Of a DNA stretch of 48,694 nt, positions 25,475 through 33,480 are shown piece after piece. The position numbers and the translations under genes were made by a program. The stretch lies in NCBI GenBank assembly GCA_902765485.1, contig CACWZZ010000014.1, positions 1-48,694 on the forward strand, given 5' to 3'. Within the stretch, counting starts at the first letter, position 1, and each line of letters starts with the position of its first letter. The notes under the pieces were generated by a model. The model was not told the origin of the DNA and searched no databases. It was given only the letters and a program-made list of their open reading frames with translations. The stretch comes from an uncultured Bacteroidales bacterium. GTDB lineage: Bacteria > Bacteroidota > Bacteroidia > Bacteroidales > Paludibacteraceae.

Positions 25475-27406
25475 ATGAATACAAACTTTGGATTCGTTCG
25501 AGTGGCGGCAGCTGTACCGACCATGAAAGTAGCGGACTGCGCGTTCAATGCCGCTCAAATCAAGCAACAGATAGATGAAGCGATCGCTGAAGGCGTGGAA
25601 GTGATCTGTTTTCCGGAACTGAGTCTCACCGGCTACACGTGTGCCGACCTGTTCTTCACCCAGCAACTCCAGCAAAGCTCCATGCGTGAGCTGGAGAGCC
25701 TCTGCGACTACACGCGCGGCAAAGCGATCATCGTGTTGGTGGGTGCGCCGCTGCAGGTGGAGAATGACCTCTTCAACTGCGCGTTCGTCATGACCGATGG
25801 CGAGGTCGTGGGCATTGTGCCCAAAGTCAACCTGCCCAATACAGGCGAGTTCTACGAGAAGCGCTGGTTCACTTCCGGTCGTGCCGCGCGCGAGTTCACG
25901 CCCGGAGGCATTGCGCCGCGTATTCCGAAAATAGAGATATGGAGTGGGGAAGTGCCGTTCGGAACGGACCTTCTTTTCACCACCCGCAATTATACCTTCG
26001 GTATTGAGATCTGCGAGGACCTCTGGTCTCCGCTGCCGCCTTCTACCCAGCTCTCGATCCAAGGAGCCGAACTGATTTTCAATCTCTCCAGCTCCAATTG
26101 TCTGGTGGGCAAACATCATTTCCGCCGCCAGATGATCACCCAGCAGTCGGCGCGTGTCCACTGCGGCTATATCTACACCTCTTCGGGCGTGGGCGAATCA
26201 ACCACAGACGTGGTTTTCTCCGGTAGCACATACATCGCCGAGAACGGCACGATGCTGGAGGAAGGTGAGCGTTTCCAGCGCAGCAACACCATGGTCATTC
26301 AGGAGATCGACATCGAGCGTCTGCGTACTGACCGCCAGCGGAATACCAATTTCACCAAGGACAAAGCGGGTCATTACCGCCGCATCAACGTAGCGCCGAT
26401 CGAACGCGAGGAAGAGTTCACCGAACCCATCCATCGCCATTTCTCTACCGCTCCGTTCCTGCCGAAGAAAGGCGACGAAGACAACTACTGCATGGACGTG
26501 TTCTCCATCCAGACGAGCGCACTCATGCGCCGTTGGGAGCACACGCATTCCGAGACACTCATCATCGGCGTTTCCGGCGGTTTGGACAGCACGCTGGCGT
26601 TGTTGGTATGCGTCATGGCGGCGGATCAGATGGGTTACGACCGTTCGCGCGTTGTGGGCATCACTATGCCCGGTTTCGGAACGTCCGACCGTACTTACCA
26701 GAACGCACTCGATCTGATGCGGCTTCTCGGAATCACCCACCGCGAGATCTCCATCCGCGACACTACGATCCAGCACTTGCAGGACATCGGGCACGACCTT
26801 GACACGCGCGATATTACTTATGAGAACGCGCAAGCGCGTGTGCGCACGTTGATCCTCATGGACGTAGCGAACCAGATGAACGGAATCGTAGTCGGAACGG
26901 GCGATCTCAGCGAACTGGCGCTCGGATGGTGTACCTATAACGGCGATCAGATGTCGATGTACGGCGTCAATGCCGGAATACCCAAAACCCTTGTGCGTTA
27001 CCTTGTGCGCTATGCGGCGGAGAACCTCTTCGGAGAAGACTTGCGCCAAGTGCTGATGGACGTGGTGGAGACGCCTGTTTCTCCGGAACTGTTGCCGACC
27101 GACGAGCAAGGCGAGATCGCGCAGAAGACCGAAGACAAAGTGGGTCCGTACGAACTGCACGATTTCTTCATCTATTATTTTCTCCGTTACGGCTTCACGC
27201 GCGATAAGATCCGCTATATGGCGATCCAAGCGTTCGAAGACAAATACGACGAAGAGACGATCGACAAATGGCTTAATACCTTCATGCGCCGCTTCTGCAC
27301 GCAGCAGTTCAAACGCTCCGCCATGCCGGACGGACCGAAAGTGGTTGCTGTCTCTCTATCGCCCCGCGGCGACTGGAGAATGCCGAGCGACGCAACTTGC
27401 ATTTAA
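25475..27406 (+). CDS. nadE: Glutamine-dependent NAD+ synthetase
   Basis: The start at 25475 lies just after the promoter; the longer frame from 25046 is antisense to queH and rejected. The 643-residue protein joins an N-terminal nitrilase-type glutaminase to a C-terminal ATP-pyrophosphatase synthetase. The glutaminase triad is seen as Glu48 in CFPELSLTGY, lysine in GIVPKVNLPNTGEF and cysteine in GIEICEDLW. The synthetase motif GVSGGLDSTLALL lies near 364-376. It amidates nicotinic acid adenine dinucleotide with glutamine-derived ammonia, the last step of NAD synthesis. murB follows 21 bases later. Confidence 0.96.
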   Translation: MNTNFGFVRVAAAVPTMKVADCAFNAAQIKQQIDEAIAEGVEVICFPELSLTGYTCADLFFTQQLQQSSMRELESLCDYTRGKAIIVLVGAPLQVENDLFNCAFVMTDGEVVGIVPKVNLPNTGEFYEKRWFTSGRAAREFTPGGIAPRIPKIEIWSGEVPFGTDLLFTTRNYTFGIEICEDLWSPLPPSTQLSIQGAELIFNLSSSNCLVGKHHFRRQMITQQSARVHCGYIYTSSGVGESTTDVVFSGSTYIAENGTMLEEGERFQRSNTMVIQEIDIERLRTDRQRNTNFTKDKAGHYRRINVAPIEREEEFTEPIHRHFSTAPFLPKKGDEDNYCMDVFSIQTSALMRRWEHTHSETLIIGVSGGLDSTLALLVCVMAADQMGYDRSRVVGITMPGFGTSDRTYQNALDLMRLLGITHREISIRDTTIQHLQDIGHDLDTRDITYENAQARVRTLILMDVANQMNGIVVGTGDLSELALGWCTYNGDQMSMYGVNAGIPKTLVRYLVRYAAENLFGEDLRQVLMDVVETPVSPELLPTDEQGEIAQKTEDKVGPYELHDFFIYYFLRYGFTRDKIRYMAIQAFEDKYDEETIDKWLNTFMRRFCTQQFKRSAMPDGPKVVAVSLSPRGDWRMPSDATCI

Positions 27407-27427
27407 ATTTAAAATTACGAATTACGA

Positions 27428-28423
27428 ATGTTGATTCGAGAGAATATATCGTTGCTTCCGTACAACACTTTCCGAATGGATGCAAAGGCGAAGATCTTTG
27501 CCGAATACAGTTCGGTGGAAGAACTGCGTGCGTTGTTGGAGCAATATAAAGGCGATCCGCTCCTCCATATAGGAGCGGGTTCTAATCTCTTGTTTACCAA
27601 GGACTTCGACGGTGTGATCCTTCATTCCGCAATGCGTCGCGCGCGGTGTGTAAGCGAGGATGCGGACTATGTGTGGATTGAGGCGGAGAACGGACTTGTC
27701 TTGGACGAACTGATCGCGCAACTATGCGATATGGGCATTTCGGGACTCGAAAACCTCAGTTATATTCCGGGCGAAGTGGGAGCGTCCGCGGTGCAGAACG
27801 TGGGCGCGTACGGCGTGGAAGCGAAAGATGTGATTGAGTCCGTGCGGGCTGTTTCTATCGCCGATGGAACGGAGCGGATCTTCTCCAATGCCGAATGTCA
27901 GTACGGCTACCGAGACAGTATTTTCAAGAACGAACTCCGCGGAAAATATATCATAACGCACGTCGTGTACCGGCTCAACAAACATTTCGAGCCGAAGTTG
28001 AATTATGGCGATCTGAGTAGCGAAGTCGGTTCTGATCCGACGCCTATGTCTGTTCGCGAAGCGGTAATCCGCATTCGTCAACAGAAACTGCCCGAAGTGT
28101 CCGAACTTGGCTCTGCCGGCTCGTTCTTCAAGAATCCCATCGTGCCGCGCGAAGTATATGAGGCAATATCAGCACAGTACGAGAAGGTGCCGCATTACGA
28201 GCAGGAGGGAGGAATAAAAATCCCTGCGGCATGGCTGATAGAGCAATGCGGATGGAAAGGCAAGATGATGGGCGGCGCACAGTGCTACGAGAAACAGCCG
28301 CTGGTGCTCGTCAACCGAAACAACGCCACGCCGGAAGATATTGTCAATCTCGCTGCTGCTATCTGCAAGGACGTCCAAGACAAATTCGGCATTACCATCT
28401 CCCCGGAGGTAAACTATATTTAA
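27428..28423 (+). CDS. murB: UDP-N-acetylenolpyruvoylglucosamine reductase
   Basis: MurB (331 aa) reduces UDP-GlcNAc-enolpyruvate to UDP-MurNAc with NADPH and FAD, the second step of peptidoglycan precursor synthesis. The FAD motif LLHIGAGSNLLF is near residues 45-56, SYIPGEVGASAVQNVGAYG in the middle and the catalytic serine region ELGSAGSFFKNP after it. The layout is the type I (E. coli-like) form. The ATG follows a short ATTACGAATTACGAAT repeat in the nadE-murB gap. murA follows 25 bases downstream, so the two consecutive enzymes are co-transcribed in reverse pathway order. Confidence 0.96.
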   Translation: MLIRENISLLPYNTFRMDAKAKIFAEYSSVEELRALLEQYKGDPLLHIGAGSNLLFTKDFDGVILHSAMRRARCVSEDADYVWIEAENGLVLDELIAQLCDMGISGLENLSYIPGEVGASAVQNVGAYGVEAKDVIESVRAVSIADGTERIFSNAECQYGYRDSIFKNELRGKYIITHVVYRLNKHFEPKLNYGDLSSEVGSDPTPMSVREAVIRIRQQKLPEVSELGSAGSFFKNPIVPREVYEAISAQYEKVPHYEQEGGIKIPAAWLIEQCGWKGKMMGGAQCYEKQPLVLVNRNNATPEDIVNLAAAICKDVQDKFGITISPEVNYI

Positions 28424-28448
28424 TCTTCAAATCCTCAAATACTACAAT

Positions 28449-29756
28449 ATGGCTACATTTGTAATCGAAGGCGGACATAAACTCCATGGTTCCATCACCC
28501 CGCAGGGCGCAAAAAACGAAGCCCTGCAAGTGCTTTGTGCAGTACTCCTGACCCGCGAAACCGTGGTTATTGATAATATCCCGAATATCTTGGATGTCAA
28601 CAACCTCATTGACCTGTTGGGTTCGATGGGCGTGACGGTGGAGAAACTGGCGAAAGGCAAGTATGCTTTCACGGCTGCCAACCTCGACACGGCTTACCTT
28701 CGGAGTGCGGATTTCCTGAAGAAATGCAACAAACTGCGCGGTTCGGTCATGCTCATCGGTCCGCTCTTGGCGCGTCTGGGTGAAGTGACGTACGCCAAGC
28801 CCGGAGGAGACAAGATCGGACGGCGGCGGCTCGACACCCATTTCCAAGGAATGGTCAACCTCGGCGCTACGTTCACGTACGACCAGGAACTGCTGGCATA
28901 CCGTTTTGACGGCAAGCACCTCAAAGGCGCGTACATGCTGCTCGACGAGGCGTCCGTCACCGGAACGGCGAATATCATTATGGCAGCGGTTATGGCGAAA
29001 GGCACCACCACGATTTACAATGCAGCCTGCGAACCGTACGTCCAGCAGCTCTGCCGGCTTCTCAATAACATGGGTGCCAAGATCAGCGGAGTGGGGTCTA
29101 ACCTGCTGACGATCGAAGGTGTCAGTTCGCTTCACGGCGCGCAGCATAAACTGCTGCCGGACATGATTGAGGTTGGTTCGTTCATCGGCATGGCAGCTAT
29201 CACCGGCTCTGAACTGCGTATCAAAGAGGCTGGTATCAAAGACCTCGGTATTATCCCGGACGCTTTCAGACGCCTTGGAATCCGTATCGAAGAAGAAGGT
29301 GACGATCTGGTCATTCCTGCGCAGGAGCACTACCAGATTGAGTCCTTCCTGGACGGTTCGATTCTTACGGTGGCAGATGCACCGTGGCCCGGTCTCACGC
29401 CGGACTTGCTCTCGGTGCTCTTGGTGGTAGCTACACAGGCGAAAGGATCGGTTCTTATTCACCAGAAGATGTTCGAATCCCGCCTTTTCTTTGTCGATAA
29501 GCTGATTGATATGGGTGCGCAGATCATTCTCTGCGATCCGCATAGAGCGGTCGTCATAGGCCATGACCACACCCGCCAACTGAAGCGCAATAACATGACA
29601 TCGCCCGACATCCGTGCAGGTATTGCCATGTTGATTGCCGCGATGAGTGCCGAAGGAACCAGCAAGATTGACCACATCGACCAGATCGACCGTGGTTACG
29701 AAGACATCGAACACCGGTTGAACGCCATCGGTGCCTGCATCCGAAGAGAGGAATAG
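28449..29756 (+). CDS. murA: UDP-N-acetylglucosamine 1-carboxyvinyltransferase, aspartate type
   Basis: MurA (435 aa) transfers enolpyruvate from PEP to UDP-GlcNAc, the first committed step of peptidoglycan synthesis. The N-terminal motif GSITPQGAKNEALQ (14-27) is clear. The catalytic loop reads KPGGDKIGRRRLD (117-129), where E. coli has PGGCTIGARPVD: the cysteine normally alkylated by fosfomycin is Asp121. Cys-to-Asp enzymes remain active and are insensitive to fosfomycin, as known for Mycobacterium and Chlamydia. It follows murB in the same operon. Confidence 0.96.
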   Translation: MATFVIEGGHKLHGSITPQGAKNEALQVLCAVLLTRETVVIDNIPNILDVNNLIDLLGSMGVTVEKLAKGKYAFTAANLDTAYLRSADFLKKCNKLRGSVMLIGPLLARLGEVTYAKPGGDKIGRRRLDTHFQGMVNLGATFTYDQELLAYRFDGKHLKGAYMLLDEASVTGTANIIMAAVMAKGTTTIYNAACEPYVQQLCRLLNNMGAKISGVGSNLLTIEGVSSLHGAQHKLLPDMIEVGSFIGMAAITGSELRIKEAGIKDLGIIPDAFRRLGIRIEEEGDDLVIPAQEHYQIESFLDGSILTVADAPWPGLTPDLLSVLLVVATQAKGSVLIHQKMFESRLFFVDKLIDMGAQIILCDPHRAVVIGHDHTRQLKRNNMTSPDIRAGIAMLIAAMSAEGTSKIDHIDQIDRGYEDIEHRLNAIGACIRREE

Positions 29757-29973
29757 CAGCATAAGGTATGCTTCGGGTCAGGCAATACCCACGATGATGG
29801 CTAAAGATCACTATGAATCTATAAGAACAACTAACGTCCAGTTTTTGAACACAGCGTTCGAAAAAATGAATTATTTGTAGTGGCAAAAGTGGCAAAAGCG
29901 GCAAAAACAGATAGAGCATATTGCCAGTTTTGCCACTTTTGCCATGTTAAAAAATTATAAAATGCATTTTTTA
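29757..29973. other. Non-coding gap after murA with a terminator-like hairpin
   Basis: The 524-base gap 29757-30280 has no supported gene. Its first part holds TTTTTGAAC (29842-29850) pairing with GTTCGAAAAA (29856-29865) apart from one bulged G, a possible terminator or bidirectional hairpin, then the large inverted repeat at 29881-29944. The second part is the structured RNA described separately. Confidence 0.5.
29881..29944. repeat. Perfect 17-bp inverted repeat built from TGGCAAAAG units
   Basis: TGGCAAAAGTGGCAAAA (29881-29897) is the exact reverse complement of 29928-29944, with a 30-base spacer. The left arm continues into a third unit CGGCAAAAA, so the arm is itself a 9-base tandem repeat. 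As RNA it would make a long hairpin downstream of murA. Confidence 0.85.
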
Positions 29974-30005
29974 TTTGCACATGTGAAAAATAAGTTGTAC
30001 CTTTG
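29974..30005 (+). promoter_or_regulatory. Promoter of the 30.1-kb structured RNA
   Basis: -33 TTTG lies at 29974-29977 and -7 TACCTTTG at 29998-30005, spaced 20 bases, a near-consensus Bacteroidota promoter. Transcription should start near 30011, well upstream of the next coding sequence at 30281. Confidence 0.85.
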
Positions 30006-30010
30006 CAGCG

Positions 30011-30203
30011 TCATTTGAAAATGACATGACATATTGAATTTCGCGTTTGCGATTTATTGGTGTCCCAGAATGTAGGAAGTTCAAGAGATACACCAGCATA
30101 AGTCGTCGAGCGTCCATAACGTGTACACGTGTATGGGCGTGACTTATCGGTGTATGGGCATTTCCTACAGCCTTGGGACAGATAGGAACGCCCATATTTT
30201 TTT
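30011..30203 (+). ncRNA. Structured RNA with two mutually exclusive folds, leader or small RNA
   Basis: After the promoter come two small hairpins (GTCATTT/AAATGAC and TCGC/GCGA). A long hairpin follows in six helices: 30062-30067 with 30174-30179, 30071-30078 with 30162-30169, 30088-30094 with 30149-30155, 30098-30104 with 30141-30147, 30111-30118 with 30132-30139, and an ACGT apex. An alternative hairpin pairs TATGGGC (30153-30159) with GCCCATA (30190-30196) and TTCCTA (30162-30167) with TAGGAA (30183-30188), directly before seven Ts (30197-30203): a textbook intrinsic terminator that needs the same bases. So this may be an attenuator for the lipoprotein at 30281, or a free RNA of about 190 bases. 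I do not recognise its family. Confidence 0.7.
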
Positions 30204-30280
30204 GTATATATATGGTTTGTTAACTTAATTTAATCATTTTAAACCCGATGCTCGATGGGATATAAGGGAGCAAAAGAAAG

Positions 30281-30685
30281 ATGAAAAAGTTTTTAATGTG
30301 TCTTGCTGTAGTTTTATTTGCAGGTATGACGTTCACGAGTTGTGGAAAAAAAAGCGAAGCTGATCTTCTTTTGGGAAAATGGAGTGTTACTTCTGTGTCC
30401 ACGACAATTGATGGTTTGAACGTAGAAAAAAAGATTGAAGGTAGTGAGTACATGTACTATACCTTTACCAGTGATGGTAAGTATGCAGAAGAAGTGAATG
30501 CGGCAGGTGAAAAATGGTCTGCTACCGGCAAATGGGTGTTGGAGAATGGAAAACAATTGACACTTACAATCGGAGAGGGGCATCAAGTAGATGAGTGGTT
30601 TTACACTATCACGGAGCTTACCAGTTCGAAGCTTACATTGAAGGGTGAAGAAGGTGAAACTATGTATTTGACCAAAGCGAAATAA
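30281..30685 (+). CDS. Small lipoprotein with lipocalin-like fold signature
   Basis: The 134-residue product has a lipoprotein signal (lipobox FTSC, about 18-21). A small beta-rich domain follows, beginning LLLGKWSVTSV and containing YTFTSDGKYAEE and GKWVLENGKQLTLTI, the pattern of Bacteroidota lipocalin-like (DUF4923/DUF5004-type) lipoproteins. No function is known. It is more A+T-rich than the neighbouring enzymes. It lies 78 bases after the run of Ts of the structured RNA and is followed by a strong terminator, so it forms one unit that may be controlled by that RNA. Confidence 0.8.
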   Translation: MKKFLMCLAVVLFAGMTFTSCGKKSEADLLLGKWSVTSVSTTIDGLNVEKKIEGSEYMYYTFTSDGKYAEEVNAAGEKWSATGKWVLENGKQLTLTIGEGHQVDEWFYTITELTSSKLTLKGEEGETMYLTKAK

Positions 30686-30711
30686 TTTTCTAATTATCGT
30701 TCAACAGCACC

Positions 30712-30739
30712 AGCCCGAGCTAAGTACTCGGGCTTTTTT
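30712..30739 (+). terminator. Intrinsic terminator after the small lipoprotein gene
   Basis: AGCCCGAG (30712-30719) pairs with CTCGGGCT (30727-30734) around seven bases and is followed by TTTTT. It separates the lipoprotein unit from rhuM. Confidence 0.88.
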
Positions 30740-30780
30740 GTGCATGTAAACGAACAATTTTTGCTAAAAATCCGTCCGCT

Positions 30781-30812
30781 CTTGCGTATCTCAAAAAAAA
30801 GTAGTACCTTTG
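30781..30812 (+). promoter_or_regulatory. Promoter of rhuM and the operon behind it
   Basis: -33 CTTG lies at 30781-30784 and -7 TACCTTTG at 30805-30812, spaced 20 bases. Six genes follow with little or no spacing, so this may be the only promoter for all of them up to rubredoxin. Confidence 0.8.
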
Positions 30813-30837
30813 CAGCCGCAAAGGTGAATGAGAGAAT

Positions 30838-31872
30838 ATGACACCATTAGACAAACAGACATTATTTCTTTTGTACGACGCGCCTGACAATACAGCACAA
30901 GTGCAAGTAGTCGTGCGCGATGAGACAATATGGATGACGCAAAAAGCGATGGCAACGCTTTTTGATGTTAACGTGCCTGCAATCAGCAAGCATCTGAAGA
31001 ATATATTTGAAAGTGGAGAATTGGATGAAATAGTGGTTGTTTCCAAAATGGAAATAGTCACTCAACATGGGGCTATAGCAGGTAAAACACAAACTAAAGA
31101 GACAAATTTCTACAATCTCGATGCTATTATCTCCGTTGGCTATCGTGTTAATTCTACACGTGCAACGCGATTCCGTCAATGGGCGACTAAAATCCTGAAC
31201 GAATATATCCGCAAAGGCTTTGTGCTGGACGATGAGCGTCTCAAACAAGGAAAAGCGGTCTTCGGACAGGATTATTTCCGTGAACTCTTGGAGCGCGTTC
31301 GTTCCATCCGTGCAAGTGAGCGCCGTATTTGGCAGCAGATAACAGATATTTATGCGGAATGTAGTATTGATTACGATCCTAAGGCTCCAACTACCCGTGA
31401 GTTTTATGCGATGGTTCAAAATCGTTTCCATTATGCGATAACCGGTCAAACAGCAGCAGAAATTATTTATACCCACGCAGACCATACGCAAGAACACATG
31501 GGACTTCAAACATGGAAGAATTCGCCGGATGGACGAATTCTGAAGTCTGATGTGACGGTTGCGAAGAACTATCTGGATGCGAAACAAATTCGTCGCTTGG
31601 AACGGGCTGTGTCGGGATATTTTGATTATATAGAAGACTTGATTGAGCGGGAAAATACGTTTAATATGGAGCAGTTCGCCGCCAGCGTAAACGAATTTCT
31701 TTCCTTCCGGCGTTATAATATCCTGCCGGACAGAGGGCGTATTTCCAAAGCACAAGCCGATGAAAAAGCGGAAACCGAATACGATATTTTCAATCGCACG
31801 CAATCCATCACCTCGGACTTCGATAGAGAAATTAAACGAATGATAGAGCAAAACGAAAACAATAACGAATGA
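30838..31872 (+). CDS. RhuM family protein
   Basis: The 344-residue protein matches the RhuM family, named from a Salmonella SPI-3 gene and common in genomic islands. It has the N-terminal stretch VRDETIWMTQKAMATLFDV, then ISKHLKNIFESGEL, LDAIISVGYRVNSTRATRFR and a C-terminal charged region. The N-terminal half resembles a helix-turn-helix or Bro-N-like DNA-binding region, and the conserved YRVNS...FRQWA segment marks the family. Its biochemical role is not known. The gene is visibly more A+T-rich than its neighbours. Its stop overlaps the dsbD start (ATGA), placing an island-type gene at the head of a housekeeping operon. Confidence 0.85.
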   Translation: MTPLDKQTLFLLYDAPDNTAQVQVVVRDETIWMTQKAMATLFDVNVPAISKHLKNIFESGELDEIVVVSKMEIVTQHGAIAGKTQTKETNFYNLDAIISVGYRVNSTRATRFRQWATKILNEYIRKGFVLDDERLKQGKAVFGQDYFRELLERVRSIRASERRIWQQITDIYAECSIDYDPKAPTTREFYAMVQNRFHYAITGQTAAEIIYTHADHTQEHMGLQTWKNSPDGRILKSDVTVAKNYLDAKQIRRLERAVSGYFDYIEDLIERENTFNMEQFAASVNEFLSFRRYNILPDRGRISKAQADEKAETEYDIFNRTQSITSDFDREIKRMIEQNENNNE

Positions 31873-33476
31873 AACGAATACTGACAATATTATTGGCATT
31901 CTTGCCGCTGATAGCAGCGGCACAGATGGTGCAGCCCGTTAAATGGAGCGGGGTGGAAACAGGCGACAGCGTGCGCCTCAAGGCTACAATCGAAGAAGGA
32001 TGGCACATGAATATCATTGAGTTTGGCGAGCGTGAGTTTGACGAAGAGTTTGCGGACTCGTTTGTTATTACGGTAGCCAAAGCAGAACTGACACCCATCC
32101 GTTTTAACGCCTGCGACGACAAGATGTGTACCGCGCCGGAGGTGTGGAGTTATGAGAGTACTGACCGCTCTGCTGACAGAATACAGAATACAGACCGAAT
32201 TACAAATGATGAGCGGTCGTTGTGGGTGATATTCCTGCTTGGTTTCCTTGGCGGTCTGCTGGCAATTTTTACGCCCTGCGTGTGGCCGATTATTCCGATG
32301 ACCGTTTCTTTCTTCTTGAAGAAAGGCGGCGGACTGCGGGACGCTATTCTCTATGGTCTGAGTATCATCATTCTCTATGTCGGTCTGGGTCTGCTGGTGA
32401 CGATTCTCTTTGGCGCATCGGCGCTTAATGACTTGAGTACCAACGCAGTCGTGAATATCATCTTCTTTTTGATTTTGGTGATTTTTTCGCTGTCTTTCTT
32501 CGGTCTCTTTGAGATCACTTTGCCGGATAGTTGGTCCACAGCTTTGGACAGCAAAGCGCGGAGCACAGGCGGTTTCCTCAGTATTCTGCTGATGGCATTC
32601 ACGCTGGTTATCGTCTCTTTCTCTTGCACCGGACCGATCATTGGCACGCTGCTTGTTGAAGCTGCAGGACGTAGTCTATTAGCTCCGGCAATAGGTATGT
32701 TGGGGTTTGCAATAGCACTGGCACTGCCGTTCTCGCTGTTTGCCATGTTCCCGCAGTGGCTCAAACAAGCACCCAAATCGGGCGACTGGATGACAAGTTT
32801 CAAAGTGGTACTGGCGTTTTTGGAACTGGCGCTTTCGCTTAAATTCCTTTCTGTAGCGGACATGGCATACGGATGGGGTATATTGCCGAGATGGCTCTTT
32901 ATCGCCATATGGATCGTTTGCTTCCTGGGCATAGGAATCTATCTCTTGTGGAATATACGGAACGTGTCCACCACACGTAAGATCATCCGTGCAATCGTGA
33001 TCATCCCATCCCTGACCTTTGCGTTTTACCTGGCACCGGGTCTTCGCGGCGCGCCGGTGAAAGCCATCAGCGCTTTTGCGCCGCCGATGGAGATAGAGGG
33101 ACGTGTGGTCTTCAACGACTACGACGAAGGAATGGCGTTTGCCCGCCAGACAGGCAAACCCGTTATTATTGATTTCACGGGCTACGGCTGCGTCAACTGC
33201 CGAAAGATGGAGGCTTATGTTTTGGATGACGACTCCGTCAAAGCACGGTTGCAGAACTATGTCTTCATCGAGCTTTTCGTGGATGACAAGAGAGCCGTCA
33301 GCTCTCAGCCTTCAGCCATCAGTATAGGCGACCGCAATTCGGCTCTCCAGCGCGAGCAGTTCGGCTCCAATGCGCAGCCATTCTATGTCCAGCTCGACCC
33401 GCAAGGCAAGCAGATAGCGGATCCGATCGCCTTTACAACCGACCCGATGGAGTTTATCAACTGGCTAAAATACTAA
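31869..33476 (+). CDS. dsbD: Thiol:disulfide interchange protein DsbD
   Basis: The 535-residue protein has a signal peptide (1-19) and a short N-terminal periplasmic domain with a cysteine pair in ACDDKMCTAP (Cys82, Cys87). A membrane domain of about eight helices follows with FTPCVWP (Cys137) and FSCTGP, then a C-terminal thioredoxin domain with GYGCVNCRKM. This is the three-part DsbD relay that carries electrons from cytoplasmic thioredoxin to the periplasm. Two stretches look like repeat insertions: ESTDRSADRIQNTDRITNDE (about 96-115, DNA 32155-32215) in the linker, and AVSSQPSAISIGD (DNA 33294-33328) inside the thioredoxin domain. Both keep the frame. The start overlaps rhuM by four bases. 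Confidence 0.92.
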   Translation: MKRILTILLAFLPLIAAAQMVQPVKWSGVETGDSVRLKATIEEGWHMNIIEFGEREFDEEFADSFVITVAKAELTPIRFNACDDKMCTAPEVWSYESTDRSADRIQNTDRITNDERSLWVIFLLGFLGGLLAIFTPCVWPIIPMTVSFFLKKGGGLRDAILYGLSIIILYVGLGLLVTILFGASALNDLSTNAVVNIIFFLILVIFSLSFFGLFEITLPDSWSTALDSKARSTGGFLSILLMAFTLVIVSFSCTGPIIGTLLVEAAGRSLLAPAIGMLGFAIALALPFSLFAMFPQWLKQAPKSGDWMTSFKVVLAFLELALSLKFLSVADMAYGWGILPRWLFIAIWIVCFLGIGIYLLWNIRNVSTTRKIIRAIVIIPSLTFAFYLAPGLRGAPVKAISAFAPPMEIEGRVVFNDYDEGMAFARQTGKPVIIDFTGYGCVNCRKMEAYVLDDDSVKARLQNYVFIELFVDDKRAVSSQPSAISIGDRNSALQREQFGSNAQPFYVQLDPQGKQIADPIAFTTDPMEFINWLKY

Positions 33477-33480
33477 TCTT

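Noticed and set aside
25397-26161. Longer queH frame reaching 26161
   Set aside because: The extension is antisense to nadE, and the queH promoter lies at 25434-25406, just before MSKQP.
29757-30280. tRNA, tmRNA or small protein gene in the gap after murA
   Set aside because: No cloverleaf, T-loop or CCA-type end was found, and the short open frames lack start context or protein character.
30838-31872. Toxin-antitoxin pair involving rhuM
   Set aside because: No small partner gene is adjacent; the neighbours are a lipoprotein with its own terminator and dsbD.
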